In this document: in pieces, positions 27,020 through 35,494 of the stretch
Position numbering within the stretch: position 1 is the stretch's first letter
How the letters are laid out: every line of letters starts with the position of its first letter
Source of the DNA: Gimesia sp.
GTDB lineage: Bacteria; Planctomycetota; Planctomycetia; Planctomycetales; Planctomycetaceae
DNA length: 64,000 nucleotides
Assembly (NCBI RefSeq): GCF_040219335.1
Contig: NZ_JAVJSQ010000007.1
Location: 310,001-374,000, forward strand
Direction: 5' to 3'
Made by a program: the position numbers and the translations under genes
Notes under the pieces: generated by a model
The model's database searches: none
The model's input: only the letters and a program-made list of their open reading frames with translations
What the model was told of the DNA's origin: nothing

Positions 27020-28186
27020 TTAAAGCGAATCAATCAGTTTGCGGGCGGCCTGCAGTTCGCGCGTCAATCCGTCGACCAGCGATGGTTTCTGATCGCCGGG
27101 CAGGACTTCCCAGGTATAAGTTTCCACTTCGAGGTGCGGCGCGTAGTCGAGTTCCTTGACCGTGGCCAGTGCCTGTTTCAGTTCGCGGTGCGTGGTTCCC
27201 AGCGGTCCCAGGGTCTGCGCGTCGACGGGCACGTGGAAGTGCACCCGCAGGCGTTCGGTTTCCTGCAGACGGGGATGCGGATCGAGCAGGAAGTCGCGGT
27301 CGAGGTCGGGGATGCGGTACAGGTCGCCGTTCTTGAGGCTGCCGATGGTCTGGTGCAGGTAGCGGGGCTCGGCGTAGTCTGCGAGCTGCGTGCGTCCTGC
27401 TTCGTTATTCCAGGGGTCGTTGAGTTCGATGGCGTTGGAAATATGAATTTTGTTGATGCGGATTTCCGCGTGGGTGATCTGCCGGATCGAGCCGGGGATG
27501 TCTTCGAATTCCACCGCCTGGTGACAGATATCGTAGCAGGCCCCGATAAATTCGCGGACCACGCCCAGCAGCTGTTTGTCGGCGGCCCGTTCGTAGAGCC
27601 GTTCGAAGTAGACGATCAGCTCGTGGGTGAATTCAATCACGCAGAACGGTTCGGGTTCGATGGCCAGGCGAATGGTGCGTCCGGTTTCGTCCTGCAGCTG
27701 TTTCAGAAAGACGGCCAGCTCAATCAGCTGGTCGACGCATTGCTGACTGAAGTCGCGGGGATGTTCGAAGCCTTTGAAGCCCAGGGGGACCGTGGAGATG
27801 CTGCCTTCGACTCCCTCGGGCAACAGTGCCGCCAGGACGCGGGCGCAGCCTTTGGTGTATTCCAGCCGTTCGGGCTCTGTCCAGTCGGGGAGGTAGACAT
27901 TCTCTTTGACGCGTTCGCTGTGAAAATTGCCGTAGGGGAACGCGTTGAGCGTGTAGCAGGTCAGGTTGCGCTGCTGCAGCTGTTCGGCGAAGCGGGCGAT
28001 GCCTTCTGGCTCTGAGAGGATTTCCTCAATCACTGGTTGTGCCAGCCAGAGACCGGCGGCCAGTGGAGATCCCAGCTGCTCTTGAATCGGCAGGGTAAAT
28101 TCATCGAGTTTCTGCAGAATCTCCGCGGTTGTCAGGCCGGGATGCACGTTCGTGCAATAACTCAAAGGGAGCGAATTTAACGTCAT
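27020..28186 (-). CDS. eboE: metabolite-traffic protein EboE (TIM-barrel, xylose-isomerase-like)
   Basis: A 388-residue cytoplasmic TIM-barrel protein matching EboE. The opening LSYCTNVHPG and the block NAFPYGNFHSERVKENVYLPDW (quoted here only as the family block at residues about 97-118, beginning NAFPYGNFH) are diagnostic. So are LLPEGVEGSISTVPLG near residue 143 and the EPEPFC-type strand near 190. A His-rich end (HFHVPVDAQT, PHLEVETYTWEVLP) supplies metal-ligand-like residues. In cyanobacteria and some other bacteria, eboE belongs to the ebo cluster that moves precursors of scytonemin-like metabolites to the periplasm. Here it stands with only xdhC downstream, so the ebo genes are dispersed or absent in this stretch. 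The start is ATG 28186. Confidence 0.85.
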   Translation of the reverse strand: MTLNSLPLSYCTNVHPGLTTAEILQKLDEFTLPIQEQLGSPLAAGLWLAQPVIEEILSEPEGIARFAEQLQQRNLTCYTLNAFPYGNFHSERVKENVYLPDWTEPERLEYTKGCARVLAALLPEGVEGSISTVPLGFKGFEHPRDFSQQCVDQLIELAVFLKQLQDETGRTIRLAIEPEPFCVIEFTHELIVYFERLYERAADKQLLGVVREFIGACYDICHQAVEFEDIPGSIRQITHAEIRINKIHISNAIELNDPWNNEAGRTQLADYAEPRYLHQTIGSLKNGDLYRIPDLDRDFLLDPHPRLQETERLRVHFHVPVDAQTLGPLGTTHRELKQALATVKELDYAPHLEVETYTWEVLPGDQKPSLVDGLTRELQAARKLIDSL

Positions 28187-28534
28187 GGACCGTCCTCGGC
28201 GGGTTCAGGGGACTGGCAGGAGGCGAGAAACCAGGTCAGAAAATCAGTCGGAAGACTCTATCTTATCATAACCAGGCCACTGTGGGCGACTACCTGCTAA
28301 AATAAATTACAGCAGGGAATGCGGTTCCGAAATGTAATTTTCATTCGGGAACAGCTTGTGTTCACTGCCGGGTTTAGCGACGATAACCGTTAGAATCGTG
28401 CAGCGAAACAGTTAAAAAGCGGGTTTCTCCCAAACTCTGAGAGAAACTTTGTGTTACGCTGTGTGTTTAATACACGTGGGGCAACTGGCCTCATAGAGGG
28501 GAGCCTGAAGTCAGCTGTGGTTACTACTGAGATC
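28187..28534. other. 348-base divergent region with two inverted repeats
   Basis: It lies between eboE (leftward) and the sigma factor (rightward). GTTCCGAAATG (28324-28334) is imperfectly inverted as CATTCGGGAAC (28342-28352). GTTTCTC (28423-28429) is inverted as GAGAAAC (28441-28447). Either could be an operator or a hairpin in the leader of the sigma gene. I cannot assign a promoter with confidence. Confidence 0.35.
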
Positions 28535-29134
28535 ATGAATTCACCATACTTACGGGACCCTGACGTACAGCTGATGCTGCGCGCCAAGGCCGGCGATGAA
28601 GGTGCGTTCACTGAGCTGGTAGCAGCATACCAGGACCGCATCGTCGGCATATTTTGCCATTTGCTGGGCAATCAGGAGGCAGCAGAAGATCTGGCGCAGG
28701 AAGTGTTTCTGCGGATTTATCGATCACGCGACAAGTATGAGCCGAAGGCGAAATTTTCGACCTGGCTGTTTCGCATCGCCAACAACCTGGCCAGCAACTC
28801 CCGCCGCAACAAGGGACGCCGCAGAGAGGTGGCCCTCAATCCCCACGATTCCGGCCCGCTGGGAATGCGTCCGGAAGAGCAGCTGTTAATGGAAAAATCC
28901 GGGATGATGCCCTCGCGTCAGATCGGACTGAAAGAGACCCAGGCGGTGGTCCGCCAGGCACTGGAAACATTGAACGAACGACAACAGATGGCAGTGCTGT
29001 TACACAAATTTGAAGGGATGAGTTACGCCGACATCGGAGCTGCGATGAAGCTGTCCGAGGCGGCGGTGAAATCATTACTGTCACGTGCCCGGGAAAACTT
29101 ACGGGTGCAACTGGAAAAACATATCAACGGTTGA
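28535..29134 (+). CDS. ECF-type RNA polymerase sigma factor
   Basis: A 199-residue sigma-70 family protein of extracytoplasmic-function type. Region 2 runs over residues about 8-85, with the core-binding helix GNQEAAEDLAQEVFLRIYR and the -10-recognising FSTWLFRIANNLASN. Region 4 (residues about 138-195) carries the helix-turn-helix LLHKFEGMSYADIGAAMKLS and AAVKSLLSRARENLR. I start at ATG 28535, just before region 2, and not at a GTG at 28451 whose extra 28 residues are not family-like. The stop codon is eight bases from the start of a membrane-anchored anti-sigma-like gene, giving a typical ECF cassette. The target promoters are unknown. Confidence 0.9.
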   Translation: MNSPYLRDPDVQLMLRAKAGDEGAFTELVAAYQDRIVGIFCHLLGNQEAAEDLAQEVFLRIYRSRDKYEPKAKFSTWLFRIANNLASNSRRNKGRRREVALNPHDSGPLGMRPEEQLLMEKSGMMPSRQIGLKETQAVVRQALETLNERQQMAVLLHKFEGMSYADIGAAMKLSEAAVKSLLSRARENLRVQLEKHING

Positions 29135-29142
29135 GACGTGCG

Positions 29143-29664
29143 ATGAGCAAAGACATTACAGAACAGGAACTCGAGAAACTGGTGGCTTACCTCGATGGCG
29201 AGGTCAGCGAGCAGGAAGCGATCGAAGTCGAGCAGGCGCTCTCGAACGACGAGTCCACGCGTGCGCGCGTCGATGGGCTGGAGCGCGCCTGGGAAATGCT
29301 GGATCGTCTGCCGATCTCCAGGGCGTCTGAGGAATTCACCGACAAAACCCTCTCGAGCATTCGCACCGTTCAACTGGAAGCCCAGGCCGCTCAGGATCAG
29401 CAGCCATCCGGATTCGGCATGACGAAAAAGACACGGGCGCAACTCCGCAAAGCCGCTATCTCAGCCGGCTGGATCGTGGGGCTGGCCTGTTCGATTTTCG
29501 TGGGATATCTGATTACCAATCAGTGGGTGCCGGACGAATCCGATCCGCTGATCAGGGAGCTCTCGTTTATTGAGAATCTCGACACTTACTCGGAAGTGCA
29601 GAGTCTGGAATTCCTGGAAGAACTCACAAAGTCGGGGACCTTCGATGAAACCGCGCAGCAGTAA
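29143..29664 (+). CDS. putative anti-sigma factor, membrane-anchored
   Basis: A 173-residue protein. The N-terminal cytoplasmic part (DITEQELEKLVAYLDGEVSE) is the ASD-like helix pair typical of anti-sigma factors; it lacks the zinc-binding HxxxCxxC motif. A single membrane helix AISAGWIVGLACSIFVGYLI (residues about 105-125) separates it from a short extracytoplasmic tail of about 45 residues. The start ATG 29143 follows TTGAGACG. Position, size and topology (sigma gene immediately upstream) support anti-sigma function, but sequence similarity to a named family is weak. Its last 20 bases overlap the next gene. Confidence 0.65.
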   Translation: MSKDITEQELEKLVAYLDGEVSEQEAIEVEQALSNDESTRARVDGLERAWEMLDRLPISRASEEFTDKTLSSIRTVQLEAQAAQDQQPSGFGMTKKTRAQLRKAAISAGWIVGLACSIFVGYLITNQWVPDESDPLIRELSFIENLDTYSEVQSLEFLEELTKSGTFDETAQQ

Positions 29665-31015
29665 ACCGCAGTCAGGCCTCACCGTCACCGCCCGTTCCGG
29701 AGTTGACTCGGGAGCTGGTCTGCTGACGATGCGCGCCGGCGGACTGGCGCTGGCCCTGCTCTGCGCAGGGATGCTGCTGCTGGGGGCGGCGGGATCGGAA
29801 GAGACGGAGCAGGACAATCGCAAAAAAATCGAGTCGATGTCTCCTGCAGAACGTGCGCAGCTCAAACGCAACTACGAGAAGTTCCAGAAGCTGTCTCCCG
29901 AGGAAAAAGCCCGCTACCGTAAAATTCATAAAGCCATTCAGGATCGCCCCGAGCTCAATCGCGTGATGCGGTGTTACGAGGACTGGGTCCGCACGCTCTC
30001 TCCCTGGGAACAGGAAGACCTGCGGAAAGCGGAGACCCCGGAAGCGCGCATGGCCCTCATCCGCAAGTTCCGCGCAGAGCATCAGAACAGCTCGCGCTGG
30101 CAACGCTATCGCAATTATTTCGAAGTCGTCAAGATCCTGAAAATCGACAGCCGGGATCCGGTGATGCGGGCCCTGTTCCGTATTCAGCCCCCTTCCCCTG
30201 AGCTATTTGCAGAGATGATCAGCACTCTCGAAAAGAGTCTGCCGGAACCGGTGAATTATCCGAAATCCAAAACAGAGTTAACGGAATTTCAACGTTCGCT
30301 GGCCGTGTTGCAGACCGCGACACAGGTCAAACGTCAGGAGAAGGGAAAAGCAGCCGCAGAACTTGACGCTGACTGGCCTGCAGAGGATGTCGTCACAAAG
30401 GTGTTCGCGCTCTTCGAGAAAAATCAGTATCGCCCCATACGGGAATCCGGTGACATGCGGGGGGGCTCTGACAACCGCCGCGGGGACCTGTTCAATGGCC
30501 CCGATCTGAAAATGATTCGACCGGATCGCCAGCGGATTGTGGTGAAATTTGTACTGGCAAAGGGGCTGTTAAACCAGTGGATCATGACGGTCCGCGATGA
30601 ACTGGATCAGCTGACGGTGCCGGAAGACCAGTTGCAGAAATTTTTCGAAACATTGAGCAGTAAAGACAAAGACGAACTGCTCAAGCATCCTCCTGAAGAA
30701 CTTCAGGAACGGCTGAAATTCATGTACCTCAGGGATCATATGACGAAAGAAGTCCGCCGGAGCCTGAGTGAGAATACCCGGGAGACGATGCAGGTCATCA
30801 CCAGGATGGCCGCTGGCGCAGATCCGGGCCGCGTGATCGAAGGCCCGTTCCGTCAACGCAATGGCGGAACGCGCGGCGGTCGCTTTCTGAATCCCAATGG
30901 TCGCCGACCAAATGGTCCCGGCGGGCGGGGAGAGCGCAGCCGGGAGGATGAGCCGGGGGACCGGAAACCGGGTGCCGAGCGTCCACGTCCCCGCGATCGC
31001 CAGCCTGATGCTTGA
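29645..31015 (+). CDS. secreted or anchored protein of the sigma operon, disordered RG-rich tail
   Basis: A 456-residue protein, most likely starting at ATG 29645 inside the end of the anti-sigma gene (20-base overlap). A Met at 29726 directly before the hydrophobic segment is a possible alternative. The hydrophobic segment GGLALALLCAGMLLLGAAG is a signal anchor or signal peptide. Behind it, repeats related to 'MSPAERAQLKRNYEKFQKLSPEEKARYRKI' (I give only the key elements: SPAERAQL and SPEEKARY) recall DUF3106-type helical proteins. The last 50 residues are Arg/Gly/Pro-rich and low in complexity (NGGTRGGRFLNPNGRR, GPGGRGERSREDEPG). The conserved sigma/anti-sigma/third-gene order suggests it is the regulated envelope target or a sensor, which is inference. 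Confidence 0.65.
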   Translation: MKPRSSKPQSGLTVTARSGVDSGAGLLTMRAGGLALALLCAGMLLLGAAGSEETEQDNRKKIESMSPAERAQLKRNYEKFQKLSPEEKARYRKIHKAIQDRPELNRVMRCYEDWVRTLSPWEQEDLRKAETPEARMALIRKFRAEHQNSSRWQRYRNYFEVVKILKIDSRDPVMRALFRIQPPSPELFAEMISTLEKSLPEPVNYPKSKTELTEFQRSLAVLQTATQVKRQEKGKAAAELDADWPAEDVVTKVFALFEKNQYRPIRESGDMRGGSDNRRGDLFNGPDLKMIRPDRQRIVVKFVLAKGLLNQWIMTVRDELDQLTVPEDQLQKFFETLSSKDKDELLKHPPEELQERLKFMYLRDHMTKEVRRSLSENTRETMQVITRMAAGADPGRVIEGPFRQRNGGTRGGRFLNPNGRRPNGPGGRGERSREDEPGDRKPGAERPRPRDRQPDA

Positions 31016-31143
31016 AAAACGGCAGCTGATCCTGTCTGATAGATTCTGAATCTGAATCAGAATTTCGAACTCATCCGGTACGTCTGGTGCATTTCTGATG
31101 CTGACCGCCTGCCGGAGATTTTCACAGACACAGGAGTATTTTC

Positions 31144-31878
31144 ATGTTGCGTTCCCTCCTTATCACCAGCCTGGCTTGCGGGCTGCTGCCGATTTCCGGC
31201 GCATGCCTGACCGCGGTCGAGGCTAAAGAGCCGGCTCCACTGAAGACATTTGAGAAAGATCAGATCCCGCAGAGCATGCAGGGGCTGCCTTTACTGTTTC
31301 ACGAGAACTTCCAGTCGGGCAGTTCCGATCACTGGCTGCCTACAGACGACAAAGCCTGGAAGATGATCAAGCAGGGGGACAACCATGTCTTCAGCCTGTT
31401 CAAGAAACGCAGCAAGTTCGAGCCGCCGGTCCGTTCGCCTTACAACCGGGCCCTGCTGAAGGGCATCAAGGTCAGCGATTTCGTCTTTGATGTCAAGCTG
31501 CAGTCAACCATTCCCGATTACGGACACCGGGACCTCTGCCTGTTCTTCGATTACCAGGACGATGCCCATTTCTATTACGTGCATCTCGGTAAGAAGACCG
31601 ACGATCACGCCAACCAGATCTTCATTGTCAACGACAAGCCCCGCACCAAGATCTCAACCAAGACGACACCGGGGACCGACTGGGACGACGAATGGCATCA
31701 CGCCCGCATCGTCCGCGATACCAAAACGGGCGCGATCAAAGTCTATTTCGACAACATGGAAGAACCGGTGATGACAGCAACCGACAAGACCTTCCTGACC
31801 GGACAGGTGGGCATCGGTTCGTTCGATGATACCGGCAACTTCGATGAAATCCTGCTGTTCGGCAACAAAGCGAAGTAG
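31144..31878 (+). CDS. secreted DUF1080-like (3-keto-disaccharide-hydrolase/LamG-type) protein
   Basis: A 244-residue exported protein. The signal peptide has a hydrophobic core LLITSLACGLLPISG, with cleavage near VEA at residue 25-28. The mature part is a jelly-roll type beta-sandwich: FHENFQSGSSDHWLPTD opens it, DLCLFFDYQDDAHFYYVHLG and DDEWHHARIVRDTKTGAIKV are central strands, and GQVGIGSFDDTGNFDEI closes it. This matches DUF1080 and related glycan-binding or hydrolase modules common in Planctomycetes. No catalytic residues can be named. A terminator hairpin follows twelve bases after the stop, ending transcription before the next gene's start. Confidence 0.75.
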   Translation: MLRSLLITSLACGLLPISGACLTAVEAKEPAPLKTFEKDQIPQSMQGLPLLFHENFQSGSSDHWLPTDDKAWKMIKQGDNHVFSLFKKRSKFEPPVRSPYNRALLKGIKVSDFVFDVKLQSTIPDYGHRDLCLFFDYQDDAHFYYVHLGKKTDDHANQIFIVNDKPRTKISTKTTPGTDWDDEWHHARIVRDTKTGAIKVYFDNMEEPVMTATDKTFLTGQVGIGSFDDTGNFDEILLFGNKAK

Positions 31879-31889
31879 GCACTCATTCC

Positions 31890-31933
31890 AGGCAGCGACG
31901 GTTCGTGAAAGCGGGCCGACGCTGCCTTTCCTT
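31890..31933 (+). terminator. rho-independent terminator after the DUF1080-like gene
   Basis: AGGCAGCG (31890-31897) pairs with CGCTGCCT (31920-31927), with three further pairs inside after a mismatch. The stem is followed by the T-rich TTCCTTTTT. It sits 24 bases before the downstream ATG at 31952. Confidence 0.7.
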
Positions 31934-31951
31934 TTTCGATCAGGTGTTCCG

Positions 31952-34321
31952 ATGCGATTCCCGTCCCCTCTGCTGGCTCTGTTATTGCTCGTTCCGTTTC
32001 CGTCCTTCGTGGCTGCGCAGCCACTGAATCTGCCCGATCCCCTGCCGGGAACCGCGCCGTTGACACTGAGCGTGCCCCTCGACGAGCATATGGTGGCGGG
32101 CATCGACGCCTACGCACTGCGGGCACTGGCGGAGTCGCCTCAGCTGCGTCCACAAAAATGGAACTACGATTTCGCCAGTCATGCGGCGTTCATCGAAAGC
32201 ATCAAAGACAATCGTGCGCGGTTCAAGAAAATTATCGGTGCCGTTGATCCGCGTGTGAGTGGTCCCGGTTTTGAACTGCTGAGCACAACCGAAAAGTCAT
32301 CTGTGCTCGCTGTCGATGGCGACTCAAATTTTAAGATCCATGCCGTCCGCTGGCAGGTTCTGGACGGGATGACGGCGACGGGACTGTTGCTGCAGCCCAC
32401 GGGAGAGATCAAAGCCCGTGTGGTCGCACTTCCCGATGCGGACTGGACCCCGGAGATGTTTACTCACCTGAAACCGGGCGCCCCCGAGTTAAGTCTGATT
32501 CCACTGCAACTGGCGGCGCGCGGCATTCAGGTGGTAATTCCAACTTTGATCAGTCGCGATGCCGAACATTCCGGTCACCCTGAGGTCTTCTTTACCAATC
32601 AGCCGCACCGCGAGTTTATTTATCGCATGGCGTTCGAAATGGGACGGCATGTGATCGGTTATGAAGTGCAGAAGGTGCTGGCGGCCGTCGATCAGTTTGA
32701 GCGGCTCGACAAACAGGAAGGCCGCATCTTACCTGTCGGCGTGGTCGGAGTGGGTGAAGGTGGATTGCTGGCGTTATTCAGCGGGGCTGCCGACTATCGG
32801 ATTCAAGCGACGTGGGTGGCCGGCTATTTTCAGCAGCGGGAACAGGTCTGGCAGGAGCCCATTTATCGTAATGTCTGGAGTCAGCTGACCGAATTCGGTG
32901 ATGCGGAAATCGCGGCGATGATTGCGCCCCGGTCCTGCGTGATCGAGGCCTGTGCGGTGCCGGTTGTGAAAGGACCGCCTGCTCCCCAAAAAGGGCAGCG
33001 GGCCTCTGCAGCGCCCGGCGTGATAGAGATTGCGAAACCGGAGTCTGTGAAAGCGGAATTTGAGCGGACACTTCCCGTGTTCGAACAGCTGGGTCTGCAA
33101 CGGAACCTGTCGCTGGTCTTATCGGATGGGGGAACCGGACCAGCCGGGTCTATCGAGGCGTTGACTACCTTTCTGTCAGGTCTGCGCATCAAAGACAAAT
33201 GGAAGCATCTCCTGCCTGTCATAATACAATTCCCTGAGGACGCTATTCAGGTCGACCCCGCAGCTCGGCAGGAGCAGCAGTTCAATGAAATGAATGAATT
33301 CACACAGGAGTTACTTAATCGTTCGGCCCGCTACCGGGACACAGAGTGGCAGCCGGGCAAATACACGTCGGTCGCGTTGTGGGAAAAGGATGCTGACCGA
33401 CTGCGAAACCAAGTCTATGACGAACTGATCGGTCGCCTGCCTGCGCCTGAGCAGGCGGTTCCGCTGAATGTGAAAACCCGCAAGGTACTGGATGAGGATC
33501 AGTATGTGGGTTACGAAGTGATGCTGGATGTGCAGCCTGACATTGTGGCTGGCGGGATTCTGTTGATTCCCCGTGATCTCAAGCCGGGTGAACGACGGCC
33601 TGTGGTCGTCTGTCAGCACGGACTGGAGGGGACGCCCATGGATACCATCCAGGCGGAAGACCGGGCGTATGCCGCATATAAAAACTTCAGCGCGCAGTTA
33701 GTGAAGCGGGGGCTCATTGTCTATGCTCCGCAGAACCCGTATAAAGGCCGCGATCGGTTTCGAACACTACAGCGGAAATCGAACCCGCTGCAGCGGTCGC
33801 TTTACAGCTACATCATTCCCCAGCACGAACGAACGCTGGAGTGGCTTAGTGGGTTGCCGTTTGTGGATGAGCAGCGGATTGGATTTTACGGCCTCTCTTA
33901 CGGCGGCAAGACCGCAGTACGTGTGCCCCCCTTCGTGAAGCAGTACGTCTTCTCGATCTGTTCGGGAGACTTCAATGAATGGGTCCGCAAAAATGCCGAC
34001 AGCGCGCATCGCTACAGCTATGTGTTTCATGGCGAGTATGAAATCTTCGAGTGGAACATGGGGCACGTGGCGAATTACGCGGAGCTCACGTACCTGATGG
34101 CGCCGCGTCCGTTCATGGTGGAGCGGGGACACAATGACGGAGTCGCCCCCGATGAATGGGTGGCCGCCGAATACGCGAAGGTCAGACGGTTCTATACGCA
34201 GATGGGTATCGGCGATCGAACGGAAATTGAATACTTCGATGGCCCGCATACCATCAATGGTCAGGGTACATTTGATTTCATTTTCCGTCACCTGGACTGG
34301 AAACAGATGCCCTCAAAGTGA
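31952..34321 (+). CDS. secreted double alpha/beta-hydrolase (esterase/peptidase-like)
   Basis: A 789-residue exported protein built from two hydrolase domains. After a signal peptide (LLALLLLVPFPSFVAAQ), the N-terminal domain (residues about 30-390) has VGVVGVGEGGLLALFSG, where the nucleophile position GxSxG is replaced by GEGGL. It is probably not catalytic. The C-terminal domain (about 480-790) has CQHGLEGTP as oxyanion loop, the elbow GLSYGGKTA (Ser near residue 652) and a final DGPHTINGQGT His. It resembles acetyl-xylan-esterase/dienelactone-hydrolase types, like the first esterase in the window. I start at ATG 31952 because the signal peptide begins there; the open frame continues upstream through the terminator. 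The substrate is unknown. Confidence 0.8.
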   Translation: MRFPSPLLALLLLVPFPSFVAAQPLNLPDPLPGTAPLTLSVPLDEHMVAGIDAYALRALAESPQLRPQKWNYDFASHAAFIESIKDNRARFKKIIGAVDPRVSGPGFELLSTTEKSSVLAVDGDSNFKIHAVRWQVLDGMTATGLLLQPTGEIKARVVALPDADWTPEMFTHLKPGAPELSLIPLQLAARGIQVVIPTLISRDAEHSGHPEVFFTNQPHREFIYRMAFEMGRHVIGYEVQKVLAAVDQFERLDKQEGRILPVGVVGVGEGGLLALFSGAADYRIQATWVAGYFQQREQVWQEPIYRNVWSQLTEFGDAEIAAMIAPRSCVIEACAVPVVKGPPAPQKGQRASAAPGVIEIAKPESVKAEFERTLPVFEQLGLQRNLSLVLSDGGTGPAGSIEALTTFLSGLRIKDKWKHLLPVIIQFPEDAIQVDPAARQEQQFNEMNEFTQELLNRSARYRDTEWQPGKYTSVALWEKDADRLRNQVYDELIGRLPAPEQAVPLNVKTRKVLDEDQYVGYEVMLDVQPDIVAGGILLIPRDLKPGERRPVVVCQHGLEGTPMDTIQAEDRAYAAYKNFSAQLVKRGLIVYAPQNPYKGRDRFRTLQRKSNPLQRSLYSYIIPQHERTLEWLSGLPFVDEQRIGFYGLSYGGKTAVRVPPFVKQYVFSICSGDFNEWVRKNADSAHRYSYVFHGEYEIFEWNMGHVANYAELTYLMAPRPFMVERGHNDGVAPDEWVAAEYAKVRRFYTQMGIGDRTEIEYFDGPHTINGQGTFDFIFRHLDWKQMPSK

Positions 34322-34558
34322 TTTTGTCGCCTGATACGGGGGGATTCCACAGGAAAAAAATCGTTCGTTCACATGCGAAATTGCAGAATTATGTGTATAT
34401 TATACTCGGTACCAAATCCGGGTGAATGAAGCGATGTGTACGGATGGGGTGTGCTCGGGTGTATACAATCTCCCCGGTTTGAGCACAAAACTGAGTCGAT
34501 CCCCAGCCGCTTCACGTTGATCAGAGTCAGACTTTTCAATTCCAAACAGGCCTAAACA

Positions 34559-35488
34559 ATGAGCAAAGCTGCCACTGGTTCAGAGGAAGAAGTTCCCCAG
34601 GAATCAACTCTGGAAACAGATATCAAAGCCCTGAAGGAAATCAGTGCGAACCTGAAGATGGACTACAACGGGAATATTTCCCAGGTCTCCTTTTCCGGTT
34701 CCAAACTCGTCGACAACGGGCTGGTTTACCTCGGTCGGCTAAATAAACTTCGAAAGCTGGATCTCTCGGGTTCGAAGGTGACCGACGAAGGGATGTCGCA
34801 TCTCAAGTCACTCAAGAGCCTGCGGGAAGTTTCCCTGCACGGTATCCCCGTTACGGATACCGGGCTGGCGGAATTCAAAAAGCTGACCAACCTGGAAGTG
34901 CTCAACCTGTCGCGAACCAAGATCACCGACGCGGGTCTGAAGCACCTCAAAGGTCTGGACAGTCTGAAGGAACTCTACCTGACCGGTCTGGAAATCTCGG
35001 GCGATGGACTGACTCATCTGTCTGATCTGAAAAGCCTGGAGACACTGGGTCTTTCTGAAACCCAGATTACAGATGAAGGGCTGGCTCATATCAAAGGTCT
35101 GAAAAAGCTCCGCGTACTCTTACTGCGGGACACACAGATTTCCGATGAAGGTCTGAAGCAGATCAAGAGCCTCACCCGACTGCAGCGACTCTGGCTGCGC
35201 AACACGCAGATCACCGATGAGGGAATGAAATATCTGGCCAAGATGAAAGACATGGAATGGCTGGAACTCAACGATACCGAAATCGGAAATGCGGGGATTG
35301 CAGAAATCAAAGTGCTGGAAAACATCATTGATATGAATCTGCGGAACACCAGCGTGACCGATAAATGCATTACCTCGCTGAAGAAGCTGAAGGATCTGGG
35401 CACCCTCTACATCGATGGTACCGAAATCACCGAAGAGGGCATCGCCAAGCTCGAGAAGGCACTTCCTTATTGCCGTGTTGAGCAGTAA
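34559..35488 (+). CDS. leucine-rich repeat protein
   Basis: A 309-residue protein made of about ten leucine-rich repeats of 23-24 residues. Each follows the pattern 'LxxLxxLxLxxTxITDxGLxHLxx', for example LTNLEVLNLSRTKITDAGL and LKSLETLGLSETQITDEGL. The 'TxITDxGL' end is a typical bacterial/planctomycete variant. The N-terminal 45 residues are acidic and polar, without a signal peptide, so the protein is probably cytoplasmic or exported by another route. Such solenoids bind proteins, but no partner is indicated. The gene stands alone: 237 bases upstream hold an AT-rich stretch (TGTGTATATTATACT near 34390) that could be its promoter, and the next gene converges with it. Confidence 0.88.
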   Translation: MSKAATGSEEEVPQESTLETDIKALKEISANLKMDYNGNISQVSFSGSKLVDNGLVYLGRLNKLRKLDLSGSKVTDEGMSHLKSLKSLREVSLHGIPVTDTGLAEFKKLTNLEVLNLSRTKITDAGLKHLKGLDSLKELYLTGLEISGDGLTHLSDLKSLETLGLSETQITDEGLAHIKGLKKLRVLLLRDTQISDEGLKQIKSLTRLQRLWLRNTQITDEGMKYLAKMKDMEWLELNDTEIGNAGIAEIKVLENIIDMNLRNTSVTDKCITSLKKLKDLGTLYIDGTEITEEGIAKLEKALPYCRVEQ

Positions 35489-35494
35489 ATCTGC

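Noticed and set aside
31043..31063. A hairpin ATTCTGA/TCAGAAT after the sigma operon
   Set aside because: Short, AT-rich stem with no U-run; too weak for a terminator call.
34380..34410. AT-rich TGTGTATATTATACT as promoter of the LRR gene
   Set aside because: Possible -10, but no matching -35 at 16-18 bases; not supported enough for a feature.
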